Positions 37,053 to 45,759 of a stretch of 64,000 nt of DNA are shown one piece after another. The stretch's first letter is position 1. Each line of letters starts with the position of its first letter. Position numbers and translations under genes: made by a program. The notes below the pieces were generated by a model. It did not search any database and was not told the DNA's origin. It saw only the letters and a list, made by a program, of their open reading frames with translations. Origin of the DNA: Pusillimonas sp. UBA6240 (GTDB lineage: Bacteria; Pseudomonadota; Gammaproteobacteria; Burkholderiales; Burkholderiaceae_B); the NCBI GenBank assembly GCA_002441445.1, contig DJWC01000126.1:1-64000 (forward strand). Direction: 5' to 3'.

Positions 37053-37480
37053 TTCATCCCTCCGATGCGTGGGGTGCAAAAGCCGAACCATGCCGCCACG
37101 CAGGCTAGCAGGGTGACGATCACGGATAAGGCCAGGCCCGCGGGCATGGCCGCCCACGCGTCGCGGGCGTGCAGGAGCGCATCGACGAAGCCCAGCACCC
37201 ATGTGATCAGCAATATCAAGGCATACCAGCCGGCTCCCCGCGCGCGGCGCCGGCTGGGGATGCATAGGTCGACGATGGCGAAGAGCAGCGCGAGCCCGGC
37301 GAATATCAGGCCGCCGACGATGAGCCAGGATGCGAAATTGCTCCATTGGATCTCATAGGTCGAGGCGTATGCCGCATCGCTCAGCGCCGCGCCCAGAAAT
37401 AGCGGGACGGTGCCGGCCAGCAGCAATGCATGCAGCGGAAAGATTGCTTCGGAATACCTGCGTTCGATGATGACTTCCAT
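37049..37480 (-). CDS. DUF2231-like small membrane protein
   Basis: This 143-residue protein has four hydrophobic segments and an N-terminus FPLHALLLAGTVPLFLGAALSDAAYASTYEIQW with the conserved His of DUF2231 membrane proteins. It is translationally coupled to the sugar-dehydrogenase lipoprotein downstream, an arrangement often seen in proteobacteria, which suggests an electron-transfer or anchoring link. No function is known. Confidence 0.83.
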   Translation of the reverse strand: MEVIIERRYSEAIFPLHALLLAGTVPLFLGAALSDAAYASTYEIQWSNFASWLIVGGLIFAGLALLFAIVDLCIPSRRRARGAGWYALILLITWVLGFVDALLHARDAWAAMPAGLALSVIVTLLACVAAWFGFCTPRIGGMK

Positions 37481-37603
37481 TGCGACGTTCTCCTCGACGG
37501 GGTGGGCTCGGGCGCTGCGGCGGGACGGCGTTCAAATGCGAACGATTTCCCAGCAAGCGCCATACCCGAGGCATCTCGAGGACGAGCGTCCTGCGTCAAC
37601 CCT

Positions 37604-38551
37604 TCAAGGAGCGCTGGCCTTATCAAGCAGCTCGACATCCGCCGCGGAAAGCGCAAGGCGGGTGGACCGCATCAGGCTTTCGAGCTGATCGAGGCGGGTC
37701 GCGCTGGCGATCGGCGCGGTCACGCCTTCTCGTTGGATGAGCCAGGCGAGCGCGACTTCCGCGGGAGCGGCGCCGTGCGCTTCGGCCACCTCGTCGAGAG
37801 CGGCGAGAATACGCATCCCCCGGTCATTCAGATAAGCTTCGATGCGGCTGCCGCGCGGGCTTTGGCCCAGGTCGGCGCTACTGCGGTACTTGCCTGTGAG
37901 GAAGCCGCTGGCCAGGCTGTAGTAGGTAATCACCCCCAAGCCCTCGGAAATGGCCAGGTTCCGCAACGCCCCTTCATAATCGCCGCGATGATAGAGGCTG
38001 TACGGCGGCTGAAGCACCTGGTATCGGGGCAGGCCTTGCTCATCGGCCGCCTTCAGCGCCCCGGCAAGCTGTTCCGCCGAGTGGTTGGATGCGCCGATGG
38101 CGCGCACCTTGCCCGCCATGATCAGGCGTTCGTATGCCCGGAGTGTTTCCTCCACCGGCACATCGGGATCGAAGATGTGCGAAAAATAAACATCCACATG
38201 ATCGGTCTGCAGCCGACGCAGCGAATCCTCGACGGCGCGTTCGATCCATGCGGCCGACAGGCCTTGCCGCTCCGGCGACATTTCCATGCCCACCTTGGTA
38301 ATCAGGACCACACTATCGCGCTTGCCGCGCGATTTCAGCCAATCCCCGATGATGGTCTCGGATTCGCCGCCTCGATTGCCCGGAACCCAGGTCGAATAAA
38401 TATCGGCGGTATCGATGGTCTCAAAGCCCGCCTCCACGAACCGGTCGAGCAATTCGAACGACCGCTGCCTGTCGGCGGTCCAGCCAAACACGTTTCCGCC
38501 GAAAACCAGCGGCGAGATGGAAATACCGGTGTCACCCAATGCTCGTTTCAT
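37604..38551 (-). CDS. Aldo/keto reductase
   Basis: This 315-residue NADPH-dependent TIM-barrel oxidoreductase begins MKRALGDTGISISPLVFGGNVFGW at the ATG at 38551, after AGGAGCG. Catalytic residues are visible as Asp/Tyr in FETIDTADIYSTW, Lys in VLITKVG, and a His-equivalent region VDVYFSHIFDPD. It belongs to the YajO/oxidoreductase group of the AKR family. It is monocistronic by appearance, and no specific substrate is suggested by neighbours. Confidence 0.9.
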   Translation of the reverse strand: MKRALGDTGISISPLVFGGNVFGWTADRQRSFELLDRFVEAGFETIDTADIYSTWVPGNRGGESETIIGDWLKSRGKRDSVVLITKVGMEMSPERQGLSAAWIERAVEDSLRRLQTDHVDVYFSHIFDPDVPVEETLRAYERLIMAGKVRAIGASNHSAEQLAGALKAADEQGLPRYQVLQPPYSLYHRGDYEGALRNLAISEGLGVITYYSLASGFLTGKYRSSADLGQSPRGSRIEAYLNDRGMRILAALDEVAEAHGAAPAEVALAWLIQREGVTAPIASATRLDQLESLMRSTRLALSAADVELLDKASAP

Positions 38552-38695
38552 CGTCTGCGCTCCTGAAAAAGGTTGAGGCCTGAGCAGGCTCCACTGTACA
38601 TGGATCCGCATATGAAGATGAATCCATCGCAGCGACATCCTCGATATGCGCCGGCCTTCCGCGGCGTCCGCACGCGCACCGTGGGGCCGCGCTCC

Positions 38696-39451
38696 TTACG
38701 CCACAGACCTTTCGATGATCAGATAAACGCCCAATATCAGCAAGCTCGCTAGGAAACAAGTGCGGAAAGCCTTGGGCGAAAGCAGCCTGCGCAAAAACTG
38801 GCCGGCATGCATGCCGGCCAAAGCGGGAATCAGCATGACCAGCGACGCGCCCACGGCTCCGACCGTATAGCTGTCATTGATCCACAAGCCTGCCGCCAAG
38901 GCCACGGTGGAGACGGTGAAAGACACGCCCATGGCTTGTATCAGCGCATCCCGGTCGAGAGACAAGGCCTGCAGATAGGGCACGGCCGGCACGACGAATA
39001 CTCCGGTCGCCGCGGTGATTATCCCCGTCAAGGCGCCGGCCAGCGGCCCCAGCCATTTTTCCGTACGAGCCGGCACATTCAATTGCCTGCCGAAAAGCGT
39101 CCACCCGGCATAAACGACCAGCGCGGCCCCCAGCGCTATGGATGCCGACTTGCCCGTCGGCGCCCCCAGGATCAGCGCGCCCGCCAAGGCGCCGATAGCA
39201 ACGCCCCATTGCATGCCGCCTATCCTGCGCAGCAGCGGCGGCAAAGTCCGCAGCGGCCCCGCTTGCCACAGATTGGTCATCAAGGAAGGAATGATCAACA
39301 ATGCGGCGGCTTGAGCCGGCGCCATGAACAGCACCAGCAAGGCCATGGAGATCGTAGGCAAACCCATGCCGACCACCCCTTTGATCAAGCCCGCCAGCAC
39401 AAAGACCGCGACGATGAGGAAAAACGAATCTGGCAGAAAATTTGCGATCAT
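38696..39451 (-). CDS. TSUP/TauE-SafE family permease
   Basis: This 251-residue membrane protein of about eight helices has the first TSUP motif FVLAGLIKGVVGMGLPTISMALL and its repeat GALTGIITAATGVFVVPAVPYLQAL. The family moves sulfite, sulfonates or other organosulfur anions. It is transcribed divergently from the LysR gene at 39839, which is the usual arrangement of a LysR-controlled permease. Confidence 0.9.
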   Translation of the reverse strand: MIANFLPDSFFLIVAVFVLAGLIKGVVGMGLPTISMALLVLFMAPAQAAALLIIPSLMTNLWQAGPLRTLPPLLRRIGGMQWGVAIGALAGALILGAPTGKSASIALGAALVVYAGWTLFGRQLNVPARTEKWLGPLAGALTGIITAATGVFVVPAVPYLQALSLDRDALIQAMGVSFTVSTVALAAGLWINDSYTVGAVGASLVMLIPALAGMHAGQFLRRLLSPKAFRTCFLASLLILGVYLIIERSVA

Positions 39452-39838
39452 CCTGAAAAACGCCTTTATCTTTATTTTTGCTAAGAACCGCTAGCCCGCG
39501 CAGGCTTACGGATGCGCGGATACGCGAGCAAGGCGAGTTCCATGCGGGGACTTGCGCTTCTTGCGAACGGGCGTGCACTCCTTGCAGAAGCATGCCCTTC
39601 CTTGCGAGAGCGCGCACTCTTTGCCGCGGGCGCATTCCTGTCGGGAATGTGCATTTCCTGCGCGAAAGCACACTTCTTGCGGAGGCATGCGATTCTTGCG
39701 ATCGTGTGCATTTCTTGCAATGAAATGCATGCTCCACACGCGAGCAGCCATTCTGACGTATCTGGCTTGGTTTGAAAATCCGGATATTTCAAAGCCAGCC
39801 TCAGGCTGCGCCTGATCCACCCGTGCTATGATTTTTTC
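39452..39838. repeat. Degenerate 19-21 bp tandem repeat in a divergent intergenic region
   Basis: No gene is supported here, although both strands are open in several frames. From about 39561 to 39735 nine units share the pattern (C)TTGC followed, seven to nine bases later, by an alternating purine-pyrimidine hexamer such as GTGCAC, GCATGC, GCGCGC, GTGCAT or GCACAC. The TTGC/TTGC-like elements start at 39561, 39582, 39602, 39621, about 39639, 39658, 39677, 39696 and 39715. The period is therefore 19-21 bases, close to two helical turns. The last unit ends about 100 bases before the LysR start. The promoter for both flanking genes must be in or beside this array. Confidence 0.7.
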
Positions 39839-40759
39839 ATGCGCTTCGACCTGACCGATCTACGCCTGTTCTTGAATGTGCACGAGGCGGGCACCATCAC
39901 CGGCGGCGCCCGGCGCTCGCACATGACCCTGGCATCGGCCAGCGAACGCATCAAGGGAATGGAAGACACCCTGGGCGTCGCCTTGCTGGTACGTGAGCGG
40001 CGCGGAGTCAAACTGACGCCTGCCGGAAGGACCCTATTGCACCATGCGCGCGTCGTCCTGCAACAGATGGACCGCATGCGCGGGGAACTGGACCACTACG
40101 GCCAAGGCTTGAAGGGGCATGTACGCCTGCTTTGCAACACTTCTTCCCTCAGCGAATATCTGCCCGAAATACTCAGCGCCTTCTTGACGGAGCATCCGAA
40201 AATTTCAGTGGATCTCGAAGAACGGCCCAGTTATGAAATCGCCGACGCCATACGCACTGGAATGGCCGACATCGGACTGGTCGCCACTTCCGCGGACCTG
40301 CAGGGCCTGGAAACCTACCCCTTCCGCCCCGACTCGCTGGTATTGATCGTGGCCCGCGGCCATGAACTGGCCTCACGCGCATCCATCAGCCTTCCCGATG
40401 TCGTCGACCATGATTTCGTCGGCCTACTGGAAGGCAGCGCCCTGCAGGAACACGTAACCCAGCACGCGCGGCGGGCCGGCAAGCAGGTCTTCTATCGCGC
40501 GCGCCTGCGCAATATCGACGCCGTATGCCGCATGGTCGGCCATGGCGTCGGCATCGGAGTGGTACCCAAAACCGCCGCCATACGCTGCGCCAGATCCGCC
40601 CGAATCAAGCGCATCGAACTCACCGACCCTTGGGCCACCAGAGACCTCGTGCTATGCGTACGCAACGCTCAGGACCTGCCGCTCTATGCCAAGAAAATGA
40701 TGCAGCACATCTTGAATTCCGCCCCCGGCAAGCCTGCGCAAGAAACACCCTCTACATAA
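39839..40759 (+). CDS. LysR-family regulator
   Basis: This 306-residue LysR regulator has an N-terminal winged helix-turn-helix (FDLTDLRLFLNVHEAGTITGGARRSHMTLASASERIKGMEDTLG) and an effector domain whose motifs (SEYLPEILSAFLTEHPKISVDLEERPS, then ADIGLVATSADLQGLETYPF) suggest the CysB/CbbR-like fold class. It is divergent from the TSUP permease and probably controls it. The start ATG at 39839 directly follows a T-run, and no strong Shine-Dalgarno sequence is visible. It is the last gene before the change in composition. Confidence 0.9.
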   Translation: MRFDLTDLRLFLNVHEAGTITGGARRSHMTLASASERIKGMEDTLGVALLVRERRGVKLTPAGRTLLHHARVVLQQMDRMRGELDHYGQGLKGHVRLLCNTSSLSEYLPEILSAFLTEHPKISVDLEERPSYEIADAIRTGMADIGLVATSADLQGLETYPFRPDSLVLIVARGHELASRASISLPDVVDHDFVGLLEGSALQEHVTQHARRAGKQVFYRARLRNIDAVCRMVGHGVGIGVVPKTAAIRCARSARIKRIELTDPWATRDLVLCVRNAQDLPLYAKKMMQHILNSAPGKPAQETPST

Positions 40760-40914
40760 GGCCGCATAGCTCGCCCCACGCTCCTGGACGACCTTGCCTG
40801 CTTCTGGATGACGTCGTCATAAAGACCGGCTACCGCAGCGCCGAACGCTTCCACGATCAGGAGCAGACTGCCAACTCCCTCGGCCAAGCTATTCAATACC
40901 TCTGACGCCATTGA

Positions 40915-41149
40915 GCTTTAACCAGTGCGCATTTGCTGGTCAGATTAAAATGACCGTGAGGAGGCCCGCCATGCGCAGTAAGTTCCGTCCAGTGCGCATT
41001 TCCTAGTCAGATAAAATCCCGGGACCAGCAGCCACGCCAGCCAGGCTGTTCCAGCCAGTGCGCATTTCCTAGTCAGATAAAATCCGGTCCGGCAGTGGCT
41101 CGAATCCCTCGAAGTTCCAGCCAGTGCGCATTTCCTAGTCAGATAAAAT
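40915..41149 (+). CRISPR. Type II-C CRISPR array, 4 repeats (one degenerate) and 3 spacers
   Basis: Perfect 36-base repeats lie at 41048-41083 and 41114-41149. The repeat at 40982-41017 differs at two positions, and a decayed one lies at 40915-40951. The repeat starts GTTCCAGCCAGTGCGC and ends TTCCTAGTCAGATAAAAT. All three spacers are exactly 30 bases (40952-40981, 41018-41047, 41084-41113). The final TAAAAT looks like a -10 box, as in Neisseria type II-C repeats where each repeat carries a promoter. With the tracrRNA orientation this makes the plus strand the crRNA sense. Repeat decay on the left implies that new spacers enter on the cas2 side. Confidence 0.95.
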
Positions 41150-41154
41150 CGGAA

Positions 41155-41206
41155 CCCGGCAACCTCTTGATGAAAAAGAGGTTTGTCGGGATTTTCGATC
41201 TTTTTT
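41155..41206 (+). terminator. Terminator after the CRISPR array
   Basis: CCCGGCAACCTCTT at 41155-41168 pairs with AAGAGGTTTGTCGGG at 41176-41190, one base bulged, and is followed by ATTTTCGATCTTTTTT. It would stop plus-strand crRNA transcription before the convergent cas2 gene and may also act on the opposite strand. Confidence 0.75.
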
Positions 41207-41218
41207 GCACTCTTATTC

Positions 41219-41545
41219 CTAGAATAGATTGAATTGATCGGGCGCTTTTTGTGGCTCTTGTTGTGCCCTGCAATAGTATGAAATGATGCGCTCATACTGC
41301 TTGTCCGTAAATTGTATGATGTTTACCTTGCCTCCGGGTGGTAAAGCCGCCTCTACCCGCTTGCAATAGGTGTCGATCTGCGCGGGCCCCGTACAAAAGC
41401 GCACGTAAACGCTGAACTGGCTCATCTCGAAACCGAGGTCCAGCAGGGTGTTGCGAAACTCTGTTGCCGCCTTGCGTTCAGCCTTCTCCAGAACAGGCAA
41501 ATCAAACATCACCAACATCCACATAAGCCGATACCCCGATAACAT
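41219..41545 (-). CDS. cas2: CRISPR-associated endonuclease Cas2, type II-C
   Basis: This 108-residue ferredoxin-fold protein joins Cas1 in spacer acquisition. It starts at the ATG at 41545, two bases after the cas1 stop, and reads MLSGYRLMWMLVMFDLPVLEKAERKAA with the conserved Asp (D15) of Cas2. FEMSQFSVYVRFC and the C-terminal VNIIQFTDKQYERIISYY are typical of type II Cas2. A longer reading to 41665 would overlap cas1 and is rejected. It is the last gene of the cas9-cas1-cas2 operon. Confidence 0.95.
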   Translation of the reverse strand: MLSGYRLMWMLVMFDLPVLEKAERKAATEFRNTLLDLGFEMSQFSVYVRFCTGPAQIDTYCKRVEAALPPGGKVNIIQFTDKQYERIISYYCRAQQEPQKAPDQFNLF

Positions 41546-41547
41546 TG

Positions 41548-42477
41548 CTATTCGTCCGACAAGGACGCCGCCATGGACAAAGGCAATCCCGGCAAGGGGA
41601 GATCCAGCCTGGTCCGCTCTCCCAAATATACTTGCGCCAGCGAAACGGCTACACGTTGTATGCACACGCTCACGGGCGTTGCACCAACGTCCGTCAGCAT
41701 GTCGTCATATAGCGTCTGTACTAGCGCCCTTTTCGTTTCGGGCCCAACTTCTTTCTCGCCTTGCTTCTGTAGCAGCCAGACCTTGATATCAATCAATGGC
41801 CGAAACGGTTCGATCAAATCGTCCACCAGCCTCATGGGATTGCCGGCATTGCTATGGAACAGGCCAATACTGGGATGCAGGCCCGCTCCTATCACAGCTC
41901 TGGCCGTCGCCGACCGCAAAATGGTATAGCCATAATTAAGAAGGTTGTTGACGCCGCCCAAACTCTGATCGCGTCGAAACTCTCCGCCAAATAACAGCCC
42001 CCAATACCGCCTTGCCCCTTGAGCCTCCAAATTGCCCGCATCGCCGCTCTTGACCTTCTTCGCCAGCGCCAGCAAGGGCATGAACGGTGCTCCAACGGCT
42101 TCAAGCACCGCGGCTTGCTGCTCCAGCTTGCTGCGCACTATGGCCGCCCATATCTGTTTATGCAAAGGACGTTTGGCGGCGATTTGCGCATCGATCCGGC
42201 GAGATTGTTCATAATTCCCATCGGTTGGCAATAGCATGCCAACGGGACTGTGATTGGCGGCACACAAAACGAATGGGGCGCCACGCTGAGCCAATTCAAC
42301 CAAGAGATTATTTGTGTAGCTCAAGCCGTGAGCATTGGCGATCACAGCTCCGATGTCATCCAGGGGGACCTGCCCCAGCTCCTTTCGCTCGCCTTCAGTA
42401 TCGCGCACCACCATAAAACCGCGATGCGCAAATAAATGCCGCCTGTCATCCGCGATTTCAACGATGCGCCCTATCAT
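41548..42477 (-). CDS. cas1: CRISPR-associated endonuclease Cas1, type II
   Basis: This 309-residue integrase cuts and inserts new spacers into the array. Metal-binding residues fall in LEAQGARRYWGLLFG (Glu), AGLHPSIGLFHSN (His) and NPMRLVDDLIEPFRPLID (Asp/Glu). The N-terminal beta domain starts MIGRIVEIADDRRHLFAHRGFMVV. The length is normal and no lesion is visible. It lies 23 bases after cas9 and two before cas2. Confidence 0.96.
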   Translation of the reverse strand: MIGRIVEIADDRRHLFAHRGFMVVRDTEGERKELGQVPLDDIGAVIANAHGLSYTNNLLVELAQRGAPFVLCAANHSPVGMLLPTDGNYEQSRRIDAQIAAKRPLHKQIWAAIVRSKLEQQAAVLEAVGAPFMPLLALAKKVKSGDAGNLEAQGARRYWGLLFGGEFRRDQSLGGVNNLLNYGYTILRSATARAVIGAGLHPSIGLFHSNAGNPMRLVDDLIEPFRPLIDIKVWLLQKQGEKEVGPETKRALVQTLYDDMLTDVGATPVSVCIQRVAVSLAQVYLGERTRLDLPLPGLPLSMAASLSDE

Positions 42478-42500
42478 TACGGGACTCCTCTATCACTTGC

Positions 42501-45500
42501 TCATGGGATATATCCCGGATCGGCAAGTCGTCCCGCTGGAGAAATAGTCACCCGCCTGGCCTTTGCCTTATTCAAAGACCCCGCCATTTTGGAGACATAG
42601 GAGAATGAATCGTTTTTATCACGGTTGCGTGCATCGACATTGGCCTCATGAATGTCCGCAAAATATATTTGGCCATTACCGCTAATCTTGGCCACACGCC
42701 AGGTTTTCAGTTCGCCATTATCTTCCAGCCGGACGATGTCGTTGATCATCAGCCTCATCACCAGCGAACGGCCGCTCAGACCGCAACCTGGATGGCGCAG
42801 CCGGTTCCAACCGTTCACACGGCCATGCTCACGAATCACCTGATAGGCCTGATAAGTCGAAATCACCTCGCCCACCCATTTTCCAGAAGCCTCGTCACGT
42901 ACGATTTCAATACAGTAATTACTGTCGCCCTTATATCCCTTGTAAGGTTTGGGGCTGCCGTCGGGCAAGAATCCATGCCTCGGGCCCGCCTTGGCGCTGG
43001 AAATCGGAATTACGGCCAACTTTTCGGTAGTTCGCACACGAACGCCATCCACTTCTTTGCGCACCCGCACATAGCCTCCCGGTAACAGCCCATAGGCGGT
43101 ATCGTTGTGCATGGCTTTTTCATAACTGTGATCCGGCTTATGGCTGACCCAAATATGGCTGACAGCACGCTTGACGTGATCCCGATAAGTCGGCCATGGC
43201 ATAGGCATATTCTTCAGCAAGCGCCCATGCAATTGGTCACGAGCTCTTGCGCTCGTATCCGACATGATCTGCAATAACCAGCGATCCGTCACGCCAATGA
43301 CGCAGGCATCAATGGCATGATGCCGATGATCCTCCCGGTTCTTTTGTCCCCGCCACCCCAAGATGTCGGGATTATTCAAGCCGAAGATACGCCGTAGCAT
43401 GGACGTCAATTGCCCCGGCACCACCCATGTTGCCCGCGGGCATATCCATTCCAGATACTCCTTGGCGAGGCGGCTGAGATAGCGCGTATCATTCAAGGCC
43501 CGATCAAGAAAGCTTTTATCATTCTTCAGCCATTGCTCCATGCTGTCCTGCGCGAATCGATAACGCTTGCGCTGCGGCATGGCTTGCGCTCGCTGCAGGA
43601 TGTCGTCATATTTGAATCCGGCCACTTCCTGCCGGCCAAACGCTTCCCATGGCGCGCAATCGCCCTTGAGGCGATTGGCTCGCCGCAGGGCGACCGTCTT
43701 GTTATTGAGGCTATCGTCCAGCGTTTTTGCAAAAGGCAGAATATGCTCGATCTCGACCTCATCGCTGAACAACATCTTTAGACCGATTTGCTCCCCGCTG
43801 TATGGGCAGCACCGCTTCACGGGATCAAAGCTCAATTCCTCCCAAAGAATCCGCTTTTCGATCAGCTCGCGTTTGACCTGCTCTTCGCCAATTCCCAACA
43901 CATCCGCAATTTCTCGCCGATAAAGCGTATTGCGTTGTTGATTTGCAGCCTGCTCCCGCTCAGTCTCGCGCTTTTGTTCCCAAGTCTGTTTCAGGTCGCG
44001 CGCCAGCTCAATCACTACTTGAGCCGGATGCCCATAACGCCGGATCAGTTCATTGACTACGGCACGTACTTGATTCAAGCCAACGTGTACCGTCGGATTG
44101 CTGATCCGGCCGAAACGCCGTTCTTCCGGATCTTCAGGATTGCCGGTACCGAAGCCGACATGGCGTTCCAGAGCCTTGCCGTAGTATGGCAATTCCGGCA
44201 GAATCTCTCCCGTCGCGCGCGCTCCCAAGTCGCTATGGTGATCGATGCCGGCCGCCAGGACCGCCTTGTCATAAGTACGGACGTCTTCCTGCAACGCAGA
44301 TAGAATTTTCCGTATCGCCTTCAGGCTCAAACGGCCATAGCCCTCGGGCAGCGCAACATTCGCAATGGCTTCGGCTTGCGCCTCGTCTACGCCAGTATGC
44401 TCCTGTAGCCACGCAATCAAGGCGGATTCATTTTCTTCCATCAGCAGACGCATGACGATCTCGTCTTGCAAGGCTTCATCAAACCGGCCCCAGCGTGATC
44501 CGAAGTGCTGCTTCTTCGACAGGATGCAACTGGTTGTATTGCCTTTGAACTCTTGCCGTTTAAGATCCTCAATACTGAAGGTCGCGCCACTGCCAAGGCC
44601 TGCAATCGCCCGCAATTGCTGAAATGTCTTTTTGACGCTCGTTTCCAGGGCTGCTGCCATGGCGTCCCGCTGAGCCAGCGTCAGAGGCCTTTCCACCAGG
44701 CTATCATCCAGCCAGCGCAAATTATTCAGTTCCTGATAAAAACGAAAGCGCTGCACACTGGGCAATGCGAGGGGCGCACGGGCTTCCTTTGTGTAAAAGG
44801 TGCAACGCCCGGGGTCGACGGGTCGAAGCCGTCGCTGAAATAGCAGGATGTCGCGCAATTCGGCCCTGGCTTGTTCATGGAACAGCTCGGGGTTCAGCTT
44901 AGCCTGCCTGGCCCATAAAACATCGAACTCGTGCTCGACCATAGCGCGATCGATATACAGGTCATAGCTCTTCTCAATCTTTGTCTTGCCCGCATCTGTT
45001 GTGATTCGCTGTGCATTGAACCGGGCGCGTACCTTCTGGCCTTGCCGGCTACGCTGATACAACCACTCGCCCACGGTGCAAAAGCCCCCTTCCTCCAGTG
45101 CATTACGTACGCTCGATATGGTGCTCTTCATCACGCTACTATCGGTTTCCCGCTTGTCAGTCTTGCGATTGCTTTTGAATCCGCGTCGCTGATTGAGATG
45201 GAACAATGCCCTGCCAAATTCGTGCGCAGCCAGCGCCCGATTCAGGCCTTCCGCACGCAGCCTGTATGGATCAAGCACTTCCAGAGCCTTTCGTTCTTTC
45301 TCGTCCGCGGGAAAGAATCCATGCTTGATCAATGCGGCAATCAATTTGCTTTTACGTTTAAGCAGGCGATCACGCCGTCGCCGCATGGCACGCGCCAATC
45401 GCCGCGTCACTGCCAACGACGTTCCATCTTTGGGATTGCGGCCATCGGAAAAAATCCGGACACCGCTTAACACCAAGGCTATAGGCTTGTTTTCAGCGTT

Positions 45501-45569
45501 TATCCTGAATACCGCCCAACCGAGTGAAGTCGGACCGAGGTCCAGTGCTAGCCGATAACGGAAAGGCAT
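42501..45569 (-). CDS. cas9: CRISPR-associated endonuclease Cas9, type II-C
   Basis: This 1022-residue RNA-guided nuclease has RuvC-I with D10 (LALDLGPTSLGWAVF), an Arg-rich bridge helix (residues 53-76), RuvC-II with E521 (VVIELARDL), HNH with H609 and the following Asn block (EVEIEHILPFAKTLDDSLNNK), and RuvC-III with H751 and D754 (HHAIDACVIG). All catalytic residues are present, so the enzyme should be active. Size and domain layout are those of compact type II-C Cas9. It is divergent from the tracrRNA. The C-terminal PAM-interacting part is unlike well-known orthologs by eye, so the PAM cannot be predicted. Confidence 0.97.
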   Translation of the reverse strand: MPFRYRLALDLGPTSLGWAVFRINAENKPIALVLSGVRIFSDGRNPKDGTSLAVTRRLARAMRRRRDRLLKRKSKLIAALIKHGFFPADEKERKALEVLDPYRLRAEGLNRALAAHEFGRALFHLNQRRGFKSNRKTDKRETDSSVMKSTISSVRNALEEGGFCTVGEWLYQRSRQGQKVRARFNAQRITTDAGKTKIEKSYDLYIDRAMVEHEFDVLWARQAKLNPELFHEQARAELRDILLFQRRLRPVDPGRCTFYTKEARAPLALPSVQRFRFYQELNNLRWLDDSLVERPLTLAQRDAMAAALETSVKKTFQQLRAIAGLGSGATFSIEDLKRQEFKGNTTSCILSKKQHFGSRWGRFDEALQDEIVMRLLMEENESALIAWLQEHTGVDEAQAEAIANVALPEGYGRLSLKAIRKILSALQEDVRTYDKAVLAAGIDHHSDLGARATGEILPELPYYGKALERHVGFGTGNPEDPEERRFGRISNPTVHVGLNQVRAVVNELIRRYGHPAQVVIELARDLKQTWEQKRETEREQAANQQRNTLYRREIADVLGIGEEQVKRELIEKRILWEELSFDPVKRCCPYSGEQIGLKMLFSDEVEIEHILPFAKTLDDSLNNKTVALRRANRLKGDCAPWEAFGRQEVAGFKYDDILQRAQAMPQRKRYRFAQDSMEQWLKNDKSFLDRALNDTRYLSRLAKEYLEWICPRATWVVPGQLTSMLRRIFGLNNPDILGWRGQKNREDHRHHAIDACVIGVTDRWLLQIMSDTSARARDQLHGRLLKNMPMPWPTYRDHVKRAVSHIWVSHKPDHSYEKAMHNDTAYGLLPGGYVRVRKEVDGVRVRTTEKLAVIPISSAKAGPRHGFLPDGSPKPYKGYKGDSNYCIEIVRDEASGKWVGEVISTYQAYQVIREHGRVNGWNRLRHPGCGLSGRSLVMRLMINDIVRLEDNGELKTWRVAKISGNGQIYFADIHEANVDARNRDKNDSFSYVSKMAGSLNKAKARRVTISPAGRLADPGYIP

Positions 45570-45602
45570 ATCCCCTCCTTGTAATATTTTGTTCTAAATT
45601 TA

Positions 45603-45632
45603 TTGCATTTATTCAAGGGCGTGAGCTATCAT
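45603..45632 (+). promoter_or_regulatory. Candidate tracrRNA promoter
   Basis: TTGCAT at 45603-45608 and TATCAT at 45627-45632 are separated by 18 bases and point towards the anti-repeat. This predicts a start near 45639. The region lies within the A/T-rich gap upstream of cas9, which must also carry the divergent cas9 promoter. Confidence 0.55.
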
Positions 45633-45638
45633 CTGCTT

Positions 45639-45727
45639 GCATCTGACTAGGATATGCGTACTGGATGCTAACAAGCTGAGAGATCGCACCAAATGGAAAA
45701 GCCGCTATACGCGGCTTTTCGCTTTTT
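45639..45727 (+). ncRNA. tracrRNA
   Basis: The anti-repeat ATCTGACTAGGATATGCG and its continuation (45641-45672) are complementary to the CRISPR repeat with an internal bulge near CTGGATGC. A short tail with AAGCTGAGAGATCGCACC follows. Then comes a strong terminator: GAAAAGCCGC (45696-45705) pairs with GCGGCTTTTC (45711-45720), followed by five Ts. The whole is about 89 bases, on the strand opposite to cas9. It pairs with pre-crRNA for RNase III processing and holds the crRNA on Cas9. Confidence 0.85.
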
Positions 45728-45756
45728 CTGGCCAGGATATGCGTACTGGCTGGACC
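45728..45756 (+). repeat. Second anti-repeat-like sequence directly after the tracrRNA terminator
   Basis: These 29 bases include AGGATATGCGTACTGG, identical over 16 bases to the tracrRNA anti-repeat, and then CTGGACC. Both copies share the same two differences from the perfect complement of the CRISPR repeat. By hand pairing, this copy forms about 20 of 22 pairs (one a G-U wobble) with the 5' part of the crRNA repeat, without the bulge seen in the first copy. No tracrRNA tail follows; the palindrome holding the IS element begins four bases later. Confidence 0.75.
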
Positions 45757-45759
45757 TAC

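Noticed and set aside
39481..39838. Cys/His/Arg-rich open frames on both strands of the repeat array
   Set aside because: They arise from the 19-21 bp repeat itself, lack ribosome sites and are similar in several frames at once, so they look like repeat artefacts, not a metal-binding peptide gene.
40760..40914. Overlapping open frames between the LysR gene and the CRISPR array
   Set aside because: No start context or recognisable sequence; only the decayed first repeat at 40915 is meaningful here.
41084..41113. Spacer sequence resembling a tRNA T-arm (GGCTCGAATCCCTC)
   Set aside because: Only about 14 bases agree with a generic T-arm, and a one-base change in the GTTC core makes chance likely; a real target needs a database search.
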